The notes: generated by a model not told the origin, from the sequence alone. DNA of 64,000 nt from UBA4951 sp963616935 (GCA_963616935.1 CAVEMS010000002.1:62001-126000), one strand, 5' to 3'. Counted from the stretch's first letter, positions 51,545 to 61,138 are shown. Program-made: numbers and translations.

Positions 51545-52303
51545 TTATTTGCCAGCCGGAATCGGAGAGATCTTATTGTCCGCTTCGATGCCGCTAAGCT
51601 TATCCATATCGAAGGAAGGGATGTCGTTGCTATGTCTAAAGGAATTGCGGAAATCCGCTTTAAGCTCTTCGATCTTTAGCATCGCATCGCCATAACGGCC
51701 GTATTTCGCGGATTCTATCGCATGGCGAGGAACGCCGAAGAGAATAAATAGCACGATCGATAAGGCAGCGGCTGCCATACCAAACCAATAGAGCATGCCG
51801 AAGACGCCACCGCTAAGGACATCGGCGAGTTTCACCTCATATCCGTGGTTCCATATGCCAACCCCTAGGCAAGCGGCCCCGCCAATCAAAAGGAGCAAGA
51901 AGAGAATCGTGATCAAAACCGGCAAATGGCGCTTCTTCTTGGCTTTCAAGGCTTTGCAATATAGCAAATAGTTGTCATAGGTCATACGATTATAGATATG
52001 CTCGGCCTGACGCCACTTCTGGAAGTCGTTTGCGAAGCGATTACGGCCATAGGTCATACGGACGTAGTTATCGACCGGCTCGTCGTTATGATGGAGGGCG
52101 AGCCCTAAGAAAGCCTCATCGGCCTCTTGCGGATAATAGAAATGAGCCATATCCGTCGTGCCCTCGATCTTGCCGTCCATCGAGCGTTGGAAATTGATTT
52201 CCTGCATCGTTATCGGGCGATAGCCGAAAGTCTGGAAAACGCGATGGAATTTGTTTTCCGATCCCTTTGGGATGTTTATCGTCTTGTAGTCGTACTGATC
52301 CAT
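51545..52303 (-). CDS. Two-helix membrane protein of unknown function
   Basis: 252 residues. A soluble N-terminal part (about 1-120) is followed by two hydrophobic segments (VLITILFLLLLIGGAACLGV and GMLYWFGMAAAALSIVLFIL) and a cytoplasmic-looking tail of about 60 residues. No family recognised. ATG 52303 has an AAGGAGAGAGG SD; the longer frame has none. Last gene of the hypB-oxidoreductase-hypA transcript, though a 151-nt gap separates it from hypA, so the link to hydrogenase maturation is weak. Confidence 0.75.
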   Translation of the reverse strand: MDQYDYKTINIPKGSENKFHRVFQTFGYRPITMQEINFQRSMDGKIEGTTDMAHFYYPQEADEAFLGLALHHNDEPVDNYVRMTYGRNRFANDFQKWRQAEHIYNRMTYDNYLLYCKALKAKKKRHLPVLITILFLLLLIGGAACLGVGIWNHGYEVKLADVLSGGVFGMLYWFGMAAAALSIVLFILFGVPRHAIESAKYGRYGDAMLKIEELKADFRNSFRHSNDIPSFDMDKLSGIEADNKISPIPAGK

Positions 52304-52454
52304 ACCTCTCTCCTTATGTGGTTGTAATAGATTAACACAGATATTGGTGTTTTTGGGTCTCGAAGTGGGATGGTCGCCCCATCCGTATAGCGGCATATCG
52401 AAGTCCGGGTCTAATATTGCCATATCGATGCCTCAATTGCCTCTAGCGCATGAG

Positions 52455-52802
52455 CTAGACGACCTCGATCTCCTTGATGTTTTTCTCATCGCCCTTTATG
52501 AGATAGGTGTGCTCACTATGGCAATGAGGACAGATCTTCGCGTATTTGACCGTTTCGTAGGTCTTTCCGCAATCCTCGCAATAGGTGACCGCTTTAACGA
52601 CGTCGATCTTTAGAATCGTGTCTTTTAGCGGCTCCTCTTCCTTATGGACGGCCCACTTCCAGCAATCCTCAAGATAAGAGGGAATCAAAGTCGAGACCTC
52701 GCCCACTTCGAGAGTGACACTATTGACGTGCTTGACGTCGTTCTCTTTGGCGATTTCCTTTAGCTCGTCGATGATATGGAAGATGATGCCTAATTCATGC
52801 AT
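52455..52802 (-). CDS. hypA: Hydrogenase nickel-insertion protein HypA
   Basis: 115 residues. N-terminal MHE supplies the nickel ligand and two CxxC pairs (CEDCGKTY and CPHCHSEH) the zinc site, with EVGEVSTLIPSYLEDCWKWA between. It passes nickel to [NiFe]-hydrogenase precursors with HypB. It begins 2 nt after the oxidoreductase stop. The hydrogenase structural genes and hypC-F are not in this window. Confidence 0.95.
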   Translation of the reverse strand: MHELGIIFHIIDELKEIAKENDVKHVNSVTLEVGEVSTLIPSYLEDCWKWAVHKEEEPLKDTILKIDVVKAVTYCEDCGKTYETVKYAKICPHCHSEHTYLIKGDEKNIKEIEVV

Positions 52803-52804
52803 GG

Positions 52805-55714
52805 TTACTTGCCTTTGGCGGCTTTCTTCGCCTTCTTTTGGGCTTTCTTATATTCCTTATGCTTCTTTTCGGAGGCTTTCTCCTCGGCCGTGTGCTTGCC
52901 GAATTTTATCTTGACGCCGCGCTTGATGGCGTACGGCAAAATCAATTTGAACTTATCCTCGGCCTTAATCATCTTGGTGGCCTCTGGATGGTCGCGCTTC
53001 AAGGAGATGGCGTCGAACATGCACTTGGTCGTGCAAATACCGCATCCGATGCACTTATTGGGATCGACGATCGATGCGCCGCAAGAAAGGCATCTCTTGG
53101 TCTCGATCTTGACTTGCTCCTCGGTTAGCGTCATATGGGCATCCTTAAAGGAATGATGCGAATCGATCGAAGGATCGAAGCCCGCCTCTTGTCTACCGAT
53201 AGTGTCGTATTCCTTGATGGAGATATCGTTTTTATCGAGCATCTTGAAGTCGCGACGATTACGCCCGATTGTTAGTGAGGCACCGACATGGACATAACGG
53301 TGAAGCGATTCGGCTGCGCACTTGCCTTGTTCGATCGCGTCGATCGCGAAACGTGGGCCAGTATAGACGTCGCCTCCGACGAAGATGTCGTTTTCGGCGG
53401 TTTGGTAGGTCAAAGGATCGGCAACCGGATAGGCTCCATGATATTCGACTTTGCTGCCTTTTAGCAAATCGCCCCAAACGATCGCTTGCCCGATGGCGAA
53501 GATGACCTTATCGGCCTTGACTTCGATTGTCTCGTTCTCGTCGTATTTGGGACTAAACCTTCCATTCTCGTCTTTCGTGGATAGGCATTTCTTGAAGACG
53601 ACGGAAACGACATTGCCGTTATCGTCTTTCTTGACTTCTTTCGGTCCCCAGGAGTTATTGATTTCGATTCCTTCTTCGAGGGTTTCGGAGATCTCCTCTT
53701 TGCTAGCGGGCATCGTCGCTCTATCCTCAAGCGAGAACATCGACACTTTCGATGCGCCGAAACGGATGGCGGTTCTGGCCGCGTCGACAGCGACGTTTCC
53801 ACCACCTACGACCACCACTTCCCCATCGATCTTCTGATCGTGGTTATCGGTGGCGCCATGAAGGAATTCAACGGCCGTGGTGACGCCTTTCGCGTCTTGC
53901 CCATCGATTCCAGGGAGCCTCGCCCCTTGGCAACCGATGGCGATATAGAAAGCGGCGTACCCTTCTTTCCTTAGGTCGTCTAGCGTTATATCTTTTCCGA
54001 CTTCGACGCCGGTTTTGATCGTGACGCCAAGTTCCTTAATGACCTCGATTTCCGCTTCGATGACGTCTTTCTCGAGTTTATAGGAAGGGATGCCGTACAT
54101 TAGCATTCCGCCGCACTTAGGATTCTTCTCGAATATCGTCGGCTTATAGCCCTTGGTGGCAAGATAATAAGCGCATGACAAACCGGCTGGGCCGGCGCCG
54201 ATGATCGCGATCTTGTCTTTCCATTCATCAAGCCTATTGCTCGCGATCACCACTTCTGGGATATAGCGGGTCTCCGCCTTAAGATCCTGCTCGGCGATGA
54301 ACTTCTTGACGGCGTCGATAGAGACGGCGCGATCGATATCGCCCCTCGTGCAGGCGTCCTCGCAGCGTTTGTTGCAGATTCGGCCACAAATCGCCGGGAG
54401 AGGATTGTCTTTCTTAATGAGGGCGAGGGCTTCCTTGTATTTGCCTTGCGAGGCGAGTTTAAGATAGCCTTGGACGGCAACGTGAGCGGGACAGGCGGTC
54501 TTGCAAGGCGCAGTGCCCGTGTCATAGCAGTTTATACGGTTGTTATCGCGGTAATTCTCATCGTATTTGTCTTCTCCCCAGCTCATGTTATCTGGGAGCT
54601 CATGCTTCGGATAGACGACGTTAGAGCCGTCTTTCTTACAAAGCTTCTGTCCGAGTTTGACGGCGCCGGCTGGGCAATATTCGACGCACTTGCCGCAAGC
54701 GACGCATTTGCTAACGTCGACATGGGCCGTATAGGCGCTACGCGACATATTGGGGGTGTTGAATAATTGCGACGTTCTCAAGGCGTTACAGATGTTGACG
54801 TTGCAATTGCAGATGCCGAATATCTTGTTTTCGCCATCGATATTGGTGATTTGGTGGACGAAGCCGTTATCCTCGGCGACCTTGAGTATCCTCATCGCCT
54901 CTTCGTAAGTGATGTCATGGCCTTTGCCGGTCTCACGGCAATAGTCGGCGAAATCGCCAACGCCGATGCACCAGTTGTATTGATCGTCGGCGCATCCTTC
55001 TCCAAGAGCGGCTCTCGAAGCGCGGCAAGAGCATTGCCCAACGCCGATATGGCCTTCGTATTTCTTTAGCCAGTAGGAAAGATGTTCCAAATCGACGGAC
55101 TTATTCTCCATCGATATGGCCTTTTCGACTGGGATGACGTGCATTCCGACGCCCGCTCCGCCAGGAGGGACGAGCTGGGTGATGCCCTTTAACGGGATAT
55201 AGGTCATCCTCTCGAAGAAAGAGGCGACGGTAGGATGATCCTTCAAACGGGGATTGTCCATCTCCTTGCCGTCTTTGGTTATGAATCTCTCTTCCATGTT
55301 GAAGAGCTCGGCGCTGCCAGGGACGAACAAAGGAAGAGTGTATCTCCTTTCGCCTAGCGGAGCGGTTCTTCCATTATGGTCATAATGATAGCCATAGTCG
55401 TATTCGAGCAAGCCAATATAGGCCATCTCGTCCAAGAGCTTTTGGAATTTCTCTTTGTCCTTGGCTTTCTCCTTGTTCTTTTTGCAAAGTTCTTCGAAGG
55501 TATAGTGATGGCGGAGTTTCATCGTGAGGGCGACATCGGCCATCTCATCGGTGACGATTTCCGCAAGGCCCCAATATTCTGGGTCCTCTACTTTCACTTT
55601 GCCGAGCTTATGTGCGGCAACATCGGTGATTTTTTTACCTAATTTCAATATTTTCTCATTAGGTTCCTTGTCGCTCATATGTGGAGGAACGACGGCTTTA
55701 CTCATTTCTGGCAT
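52805..55714 (-). CDS. Large NAD(P)H-dependent flavin/Fe-S oxidoreductase (GltD-like fused to ferredoxin domains)
   Basis: 969 residues. Residues 1-310 form an N-terminal region with Cys clusters (HIGVGQCSCRASRAALGEGC, IFGICNCNVNICNAL). A 4Fe-4S motif follows (CVACGKCVEYCPAG), then the GltD-type N-terminal Fe-S part (CKTACPAHVAVQGYL, CGRICNKRCEDACTRG), an FAD site (IAIIGAGPAGLSCAYYL), an NAD(P) site (VVVVGGGNVAVDAARTA) and FVGGDVYTGP. The C-terminus has CLSCGASIVDPNKCIGCGIC plus TTKCMFDAISL and a Lys-rich tail. It should move electrons between NAD(P)H and ferredoxin or a partner enzyme. Placement between hypB and hypA suggests a hydrogenase-linked role. Confidence 0.85.
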   Translation of the reverse strand: MPEMSKAVVPPHMSDKEPNEKILKLGKKITDVAAHKLGKVKVEDPEYWGLAEIVTDEMADVALTMKLRHHYTFEELCKKNKEKAKDKEKFQKLLDEMAYIGLLEYDYGYHYDHNGRTAPLGERRYTLPLFVPGSAELFNMEERFITKDGKEMDNPRLKDHPTVASFFERMTYIPLKGITQLVPPGGAGVGMHVIPVEKAISMENKSVDLEHLSYWLKKYEGHIGVGQCSCRASRAALGEGCADDQYNWCIGVGDFADYCRETGKGHDITYEEAMRILKVAEDNGFVHQITNIDGENKIFGICNCNVNICNALRTSQLFNTPNMSRSAYTAHVDVSKCVACGKCVEYCPAGAVKLGQKLCKKDGSNVVYPKHELPDNMSWGEDKYDENYRDNNRINCYDTGTAPCKTACPAHVAVQGYLKLASQGKYKEALALIKKDNPLPAICGRICNKRCEDACTRGDIDRAVSIDAVKKFIAEQDLKAETRYIPEVVIASNRLDEWKDKIAIIGAGPAGLSCAYYLATKGYKPTIFEKNPKCGGMLMYGIPSYKLEKDVIEAEIEVIKELGVTIKTGVEVGKDITLDDLRKEGYAAFYIAIGCQGARLPGIDGQDAKGVTTAVEFLHGATDNHDQKIDGEVVVVGGGNVAVDAARTAIRFGASKVSMFSLEDRATMPASKEEISETLEEGIEINNSWGPKEVKKDDNGNVVSVVFKKCLSTKDENGRFSPKYDENETIEVKADKVIFAIGQAIVWGDLLKGSKVEYHGAYPVADPLTYQTAENDIFVGGDVYTGPRFAIDAIEQGKCAAESLHRYVHVGASLTIGRNRRDFKMLDKNDISIKEYDTIGRQEAGFDPSIDSHHSFKDAHMTLTEEQVKIETKRCLSCGASIVDPNKCIGCGICTTKCMFDAISLKRDHPEATKMIKAEDKFKLILPYAIKRGVKIKFGKHTAEEKASEKKHKEYKKAQKKAKKAAKGK

Positions 55715-55728
55715 GGTTATCTCCTTTG

Positions 55729-56400
55729 CTATTCCTTGATTTTCTTTATTTCGTTATCGATCCACGAGGCGAATTCATCGATCCCCTCGTCCTTCTTGGC
55801 CGATATCGGGATTATCTTGGCGTCTTTGTTCCGATATAGGATGTTCTTCTTAGCTCTATCGAGCGAGAAGTCGAAGTAAGGCGCGACATCCATCTTGTTT
55901 ATTAGGAAGAGGGAGCACACTTGATACATGAGAGGGTATTTAAGCGGTTTGTCATCCCCTTCTGGCACGCTTAGGATATTGACGTTAACGTGGGAGCCGG
56001 TATCGAACTCAGCTGGGCAAACGAGATTGCCGACGTTTTCGATGATGATGAGATCGAGATCCTTAGTTGAGAGAGATTCGATGCCTTGCCTTGTCATATC
56101 GGCGGTCAGATGGCACATGCCGCCGGTATGGAGTTGGATGGCTTCGACGTTGCCTAGACCTGAGATGGTCTTCGCATCGATTTCGCTATCGATGTCGGCT
56201 TCCATCACGGCGATTTTGTATTTGTCCTTGAGTTTCGCAAGCGTCGCCATGAGGGTCGTGGTCTTCCCGCTTCCCGGCGAGGACATAAGATTGATAAGCA
56301 ACGTCTTTTTCTCTTTTAGTTCTTTACGTAGCTTGTTTGCTTCATCTTCGTTGGATTTGAAGATGTTTTGCTTAATTTCGATGATTCTTACTTGATCCAT
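55729..56400 (-). CDS. hypB: Hydrogenase nickel-insertion GTPase HypB
   Basis: 223 residues of the SIMIBI GTPase class: P-loop SSPGSGKTT, switch EADIDSEIDAKTI, metal site HTGGMCHL, ENVGNLVCPAEFD and NKMD. It lacks the N-terminal CxxCGC nickel site and His-rich stretch of some HypB. It hydrolyses GTP to drive nickel transfer through HypA. First gene of the operon; AAAGGCG lies before ATG 56400. Confidence 0.96.
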   Translation of the reverse strand: MDQVRIIEIKQNIFKSNEDEANKLRKELKEKKTLLINLMSSPGSGKTTTLMATLAKLKDKYKIAVMEADIDSEIDAKTISGLGNVEAIQLHTGGMCHLTADMTRQGIESLSTKDLDLIIIENVGNLVCPAEFDTGSHVNVNILSVPEGDDKPLKYPLMYQVCSLFLINKMDVAPYFDFSLDRAKKNILYRNKDAKIIPISAKKDEGIDEFASWIDNEIKKIKE

Positions 56401-56567
56401 GCATTCGCCTTTCGTCGCATAAACGTATTCTACTAATTTTTAATAAAAATTAAAGAAATATACGAGCTTTCGCCATTTTTTCCGCATTTTCTGTCATGAA
56501 GATCGGCATTTTTGCAACATTTTCCAACTATCTATTTTACAATAATATTATTTTGTATCTTTTGATA

Positions 56568-56596
56568 TTGACAAAGATTACAAATAGCACTAAATT
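56568..56596 (+). promoter_or_regulatory. Promoter TTGACA-N17-TAAATT of the phosphatase gene
   Basis: A perfect -35 (56568-56573), 17-nt spacer and TAAATT (56591-56596); the gene starts at 56695 with an AAGGAG SD, giving a leader of about 90 nt. Confidence 0.7.
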
Positions 56597-56602
56597 GTTA
56601 CT

Positions 56603-56626
56603 GCAACGATACAGAACGATTGTTGC
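56603..56626. promoter_or_regulatory. Inverted repeat at the start of the phosphatase leader
   Basis: GCAACGAT-ACAGAACG-ATTGTTGC, 8-bp arms with one mismatch, begins 6 nt after the -10, straddling the predicted transcription start, a typical repressor position. Confidence 0.5.
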
Positions 56627-56694
56627 ATGTAAAAAAATAAGCCAAAGCCCATCGAAATAGCAATGATGGATAGACGGCTCAAAAAGGAGAACAT

Positions 56695-57819
56695 ATGCTA
56701 AGGAAAGCATTCATAGGCGCGTTATCTTCTCTCTCACTCATCTCGATCCTCGCTTCTTGCGGGACAATCGACAAAACGGAGTTAAAAGACGCCCCGATAA
56801 GCATGGATGAGAAGTTCGGCGCGGCGATAGTAAACGCCCCTGTCTCATCATTTAACGACTCCGGATTCTCGCTTGGAGATAGTTGCGACGTCATCTTTAG
56901 CAACGGCTATTCCTTAAGCGACGTCCCCTATTTCAACGGCTATTACGTCAAAAACGGCGACCCGGTCATCGTCGCCTATCCTGGCGATAGCAACATCCGA
57001 ATAACCTTAAATAACGTCGGAATCTGGGAGACAGCCAATTTGTCGGAAGAATACACCGTCACCATAACCCTAAAAGAAGCGAAGAAATATCTGGCTACCC
57101 AAGAGGCCTTGGGACAAAGCTATTCGTTCGAGAGAGACAAATATAATAGCGACGAGGAATTCGCGAATTTCCGCGCATTGAAGGGCGGAACGCTCAAAGA
57201 GAATCTCTTCTACCGCGGGGCAAGCCCCGTCGACAATAGCCGTAACCGTGCCAAAACCGTGGACGCATTGCTAGAAAAGAACGGCATTAAATCCATAATG
57301 GATCTTGCCGATAGCGAAAGCGATATGCAAACCTATTTCTCGATCCCCGATTTCTCTTCGAATTATACCAAGTCCTTATATTTGAACGAGAAAATCTCGT
57401 TATTATCGATGGGCTCTTCCTACTCTTCTCTCTCCTATAAGCAAAGCGTGGTCAAGGGCTTCAAGCATATATCAAGCACCGAAGGCCCTTACTACATCCA
57501 CTGCATGGAAGGAAAAGACAGAACCGGATTCGTCTGCACGTTATTAGAGGCTTTGGCGGGCGCTAGCTACGATGAGATGCGAGACGACTACATGACGACC
57601 TACAAGAATTACTATCGGATAACGTTAGAGAAGACGCCTGAGAAATATAACGCCGTCGTTTCCCTTTATTTCGATTCCTTCCTCGAGGAATTACATAAGA
57701 CGAGCGACGTCGAGACGTTAAAGAAAGCGAATTATATAGAAGACGCCAAACGCTATCTAAGCGAAGGCGGCATGAGTGAAAGCGAGATCTCCTCCTTCAT
57801 TTCGGCAATCAACGGATAA
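56695..57819 (+). CDS. Lipoprotein tyrosine phosphatase (Y_phosphatase3 type)
   Basis: 374 residues. A lipoprotein signal (LSLISILASCG, Cys near residue 22) is followed by an N-terminal beta domain (about 25-135) and a dual-specificity-type phosphatase domain. The active site is YIHCMEGKDRTGFV, a CX5R loop with the GKDRTG form of PF13350 enzymes; YRGASPVDNSRNRAK and IKSIMDLADSESD are supporting motifs. It acts outside the cell on phosphotyrosine, phosphoinositide or another phosphoester. Strong promoter and operator-like repeat upstream. Confidence 0.9.
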   Translation: MLRKAFIGALSSLSLISILASCGTIDKTELKDAPISMDEKFGAAIVNAPVSSFNDSGFSLGDSCDVIFSNGYSLSDVPYFNGYYVKNGDPVIVAYPGDSNIRITLNNVGIWETANLSEEYTVTITLKEAKKYLATQEALGQSYSFERDKYNSDEEFANFRALKGGTLKENLFYRGASPVDNSRNRAKTVDALLEKNGIKSIMDLADSESDMQTYFSIPDFSSNYTKSLYLNEKISLLSMGSSYSSLSYKQSVVKGFKHISSTEGPYYIHCMEGKDRTGFVCTLLEALAGASYDEMRDDYMTTYKNYYRITLEKTPEKYNAVVSLYFDSFLEELHKTSDVETLKKANYIEDAKRYLSEGGMSESEISSFISAING

Positions 57820-57825
57820 GCGATA

Positions 57826-57864
57826 AAAAAACGGATGCCTTTTTCGACAGACATCCGTTTTTCG
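57826..57864. terminator. Bidirectional terminator between phosphatase and lipoprotein genes
   Basis: AAAAAACGGATG faces CATCCGTTTTT (arms near 57827-57838 and 57851-57862), giving T-tracts in both directions between convergent genes. Confidence 0.85.
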
Positions 57865-57870
57865 TTTTCC

Positions 57871-59421
57871 TTAATCCTGAACCCAGGTGAATGAGGAGTA
57901 GCAATTGATGACGAGATAGATTTTGCCAGCCTCGATATTTAAGTATTGCGTGTCGATCGAAGGCAACTCGCGAGGTTCGCCATTGACATAGATGGCTTGC
58001 GATATCTTCTCGCACCTCTCATCTTCGCCAGACGTCCAAGGCAAGAAAACGCTGGGGGAGGTGGAAGTATCGTGCACGGTTATTCCCTTAAAGATTTTGC
58101 GATGCGTTTCCGTCGCCCTATTCGTATCGATTATCGTTATGTCCTCAACGTTGACGACTGCAGCGCTATTCGAGGACGTGTCGGGCATCTTTTCGTTAAC
58201 TTTGGCGTAGAGGATCCTAGTGTCGGAGCCGATTGGCTGATCGACATAAGGAATCGTGCGCTCTTCATCGGTGTATAGGGTCACGACGTCGCCATATTCC
58301 CAAGTAATCTGCGAGCCGATTTTCGTGTTTATGGGATTTTCCCATAGATAATCCATGTAGTAGATATCGACCGACACCTCAGCGCCTAGCCCAGAATCGA
58401 CGCTTCCATCGATTTGGCTAAGACACTCGGCGGATACCTCGCTATCGAGCTCGCGGGCGAAAGTGACTTTATAGCAATAGTCGACGACTTCGTATGCGCC
58501 AATCGGGTATTTGTAAGAATAGATGTCCCTGACTTCGAAGCCGGACAAAAGACCGTCTTTCGCATAAAAGATCGCTTTGAAGTCCATGTGTTCTATGGCT
58601 TCGTACGAATTATCATCGCAGCCGAAGGCGATTTCGAAAGCCGTTAAGCCATCAACCTCATAAACGTCGCAAGAAGATAGGCCAACTTGGCTTATTAACG
58701 ATGGGAAGGCAGCGAGGAAATCGTCCATTTTGTCGTTATTCACGATCCACTTTGCGTATTGGGAAAAGCTTGTATCCATATCATCGATGTTCGTGAATAG
58801 ATTATCGAAAAGATATGAAGCGTAGCCTTCGTCGGAAAGGTATTGGGTTTTCGAGGAATCGTCTATCTCATAATATCGATATTCGCCATCCGCATTATCA
58901 TTAGTCGAAATGATATATGCGTTGCTGGTGGTCTCTGTCCCCTCTCTGTCCATAGAATCTTCAACGGACTTGCTATAGTAACGGCCATTCTCGCGATCTA
59001 ACGTCGCTTTTTGGGTTATCACGTCGCTAGTTATTATCGTGCCAGACTTGTAAGACAAGATTTTTGTCTCAGTGACGAAAGAGAGGTTTCCTTCATAGGC
59101 GAGAAATTCATTAAGCGCCGTTTGGACTTCCTTGTAGTTGACGTCTTTGGCGTTATCGACGTATCCGCAGACTTTGCAAGTCGGGTATCCGTCCTTCGTC
59201 TCAAAATCGTGCGCCTCGTAGTCATAACGCGGCTCCTCAAGGCCACAATCGCAGATGTGATAATGACCATAGGCATCGTACTTATATTCTTCGGAGGCAT
59301 GGTGAACGTGCGTCGATGGGTCGACGCTTTGCTTCCTTTCCTTCGCCATCAACAGGCAAGAGCTAAGAGACGCCGCGCTTAAGGCGAAGAAAGGGACCAA
59401 CAGTATCTTCTTGTTCTTCAT
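57871..59421 (-). CDS. Lipoprotein with N-terminal Cys/His module (paralogue 1)
   Basis: 516 residues. Signal ALSAASLSSC (lipobox LSSC). The mature N-terminus has HVHHASEEYKYDAYGHYHIC followed by DCG, then YDYEAHDFETKDGYPTCKVC: a Cys/His knuckle that looks metal-binding. The rest is a large beta-rich domain (repeats such as YRYYEIDDSSKTQYL) ending in a module with KIYLVINCYSSFTWVQD. No known enzyme motif. It follows its paralogue by 16 nt with a GGAGG SD, so both are co-transcribed; they share the N-terminal module and overall plan. Function unknown, extracellular. Confidence 0.8.
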   Translation of the reverse strand: MKNKKILLVPFFALSAASLSSCLLMAKERKQSVDPSTHVHHASEEYKYDAYGHYHICDCGLEEPRYDYEAHDFETKDGYPTCKVCGYVDNAKDVNYKEVQTALNEFLAYEGNLSFVTETKILSYKSGTIITSDVITQKATLDRENGRYYSKSVEDSMDREGTETTSNAYIISTNDNADGEYRYYEIDDSSKTQYLSDEGYASYLFDNLFTNIDDMDTSFSQYAKWIVNNDKMDDFLAAFPSLISQVGLSSCDVYEVDGLTAFEIAFGCDDNSYEAIEHMDFKAIFYAKDGLLSGFEVRDIYSYKYPIGAYEVVDYCYKVTFARELDSEVSAECLSQIDGSVDSGLGAEVSVDIYYMDYLWENPINTKIGSQITWEYGDVVTLYTDEERTIPYVDQPIGSDTRILYAKVNEKMPDTSSNSAAVVNVEDITIIDTNRATETHRKIFKGITVHDTSTSPSVFLPWTSGEDERCEKISQAIYVNGEPRELPSIDTQYLNIEAGKIYLVINCYSSFTWVQD

Positions 59422-59437
59422 CGTTATACCTCCACCA

Positions 59438-60958
59438 TCAATATATGAACGTGGTCTCTGACCAGTATAGGAAATAGATCTTGCCCGCTTCTAGCGTGAA
59501 TTGGCCGACGATTTCCTTTCCATCCAAAGTGAGTTTCGTTCCACAGTATTTGGTATTTCCGTGATAAGTGAAATTCGGACTATAGGCGCAAGGAGCGGAG
59601 TATGAGTTCACACTCAGAACAAGTTTTTTTCGTTTTAAGAAATTAAAATCCATGAGCAGGCATTCTCGATCGAGGAGCTCCCATACGAGAGCCTGATCGG
59701 ATGCCGGTTCGAGCGGCTTGACGTATAGCGCGCTATAGCTCGTGTCTAGAACCTGATCGGTATAAGGAATCGTGCAATCCTTGTCGATATAAAGATCGGC
59801 GTATGTATGATAGTAATCGCTTGACCAATCGTGTTTTTCGCCAATAGTAGTGTAGATGGTGGACAATTCGTATTCGCCTAAAAACACAGGAATGGAGAAC
59901 GAATACGCTTGGCTGGATGCCTCATATTCGCTTTCATCCGGTTTATTTGACTCATAAAGAGCCTGATCGAATTCTTTTTGGAAAGTGATATTTGTCGTCT
60001 CGTATTCGATTTCATCATGCCCGCTTGGATTAAGCTGATGGCGTTCCCAATAGAAATTCAACGCCGAGACGAAATCGTCCTTGACGCTTAACGCAAGATA
60101 GAATGAGTACGACTCAATCTCATTGTCGTAAACTTCTGCGAATGCGATTTCTATCGCGTAAGTGACGGTCCCATCGTCAGAGAGGGCGATACTCGGAATA
60201 AGCTCAGCGTTCTCAATGTCAACAATGAAACCAAAATCATCCTTCAAGTCGTCGAAATTAGTTGCATTTACCATGGCCTCAGGGAAGTCGAAGAGCTCGG
60301 AATCGCTGAAGAAATCGCTAAGCTCTAGACGCGCCACGCCATTATCTGCTTCGCAAACCGTTTTGTCGGTGTCGCTATTTTTTTGGAAATATTTATAACC
60401 GTTAGCATCATCGCCAGAAACATAGGAAAGGAGACTTTCGGAACTCGAATAGGTCTCGTTTTTATAGTCATAGACAGCTTTGGTATCCGTCTCCTGCAAG
60501 CAATATAGGTTATTGGTTGCACCGTATGTGAGGTCGCATTCACGTGTCGAGAGCCTTTTCGGAAGTTCGTTCTCATATTTGTTTATCGTATACACCATTT
60601 TGCAGGACAAATCGCCATCGTAGGAGACGTAATTCTTTATGCCGGAGACGAAAATCTTGGCCAATCTATCGTACTCAACGATCGGTAAAGTGTAGGAATA
60701 GCCGCACACTTTGCACGTTCTGACTCCATCTTTTTCCTCATATTCGTGGAGCGCATAGTTGAATCTCACATTCTCATCGCACTTATCGCATGAGTGATAG
60801 TGGCCGTTCTCATCGTATTTGTAACTTGTGGCCGCGACGTGGGCATGCCCAATGGCATCACCGCCATTGCCATTATCGACACGATTGCCCGAACATGCCG
60901 CAAGCGGCATGAGACATAACGTCATCGATGCCAGCAGTAAGTTTTTTCTTTTTGACAT
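59438..60958 (-). CDS. Lipoprotein with N-terminal Cys/His module (paralogue 2)
   Basis: 506 residues from ATG 60958, chosen because GAGAGG lies 8 nt upstream; the in-frame ATG at 60979 has no SD. Signal MTLCLMPLAAC (lipobox LAAC). The N-terminal module reads HVAATSYKYDENGHYHSCDK with CDEN, then YEEKDGVRTCKVCGY, very like the downstream paralogue, and the C-terminus (KIYFLYWSETTFIY) also matches. The middle is beta-rich and acidic. Function unknown. First gene of the pair, with its own promoter. Confidence 0.8.
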   Translation of the reverse strand: MSKRKNLLLASMTLCLMPLAACSGNRVDNGNGGDAIGHAHVAATSYKYDENGHYHSCDKCDENVRFNYALHEYEEKDGVRTCKVCGYSYTLPIVEYDRLAKIFVSGIKNYVSYDGDLSCKMVYTINKYENELPKRLSTRECDLTYGATNNLYCLQETDTKAVYDYKNETYSSSESLLSYVSGDDANGYKYFQKNSDTDKTVCEADNGVARLELSDFFSDSELFDFPEAMVNATNFDDLKDDFGFIVDIENAELIPSIALSDDGTVTYAIEIAFAEVYDNEIESYSFYLALSVKDDFVSALNFYWERHQLNPSGHDEIEYETTNITFQKEFDQALYESNKPDESEYEASSQAYSFSIPVFLGEYELSTIYTTIGEKHDWSSDYYHTYADLYIDKDCTIPYTDQVLDTSYSALYVKPLEPASDQALVWELLDRECLLMDFNFLKRKKLVLSVNSYSAPCAYSPNFTYHGNTKYCGTKLTLDGKEIVGQFTLEAGKIYFLYWSETTFIY

Positions 60959-60985
60959 CAAAAAAAACCTCTCTTTCATAAGCGT

Positions 60986-61013
60986 ATAATAGCACGATTT
61001 CGGCGTATTACAA
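60986..61013 (-). promoter_or_regulatory. Promoter TTGTAA-N16-TATTAT of the lipoprotein pair
   Basis: -35 at 61013..61008 and -10 at 60991..60986, about 28 nt before the ATG with the SD between. Confidence 0.6.
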
Positions 61014-61138
61014 TATCAGTGGGAGAGGCGAAGGAATTGGCGCTTTCAGTCAAACGGATAAAGAGAAATTGACGATGCGCCGTTATAAACGTTTCATACA
61101 AAAAGAAGAAAATGTCCAAAAATCGGCGCAGAGCCCAT

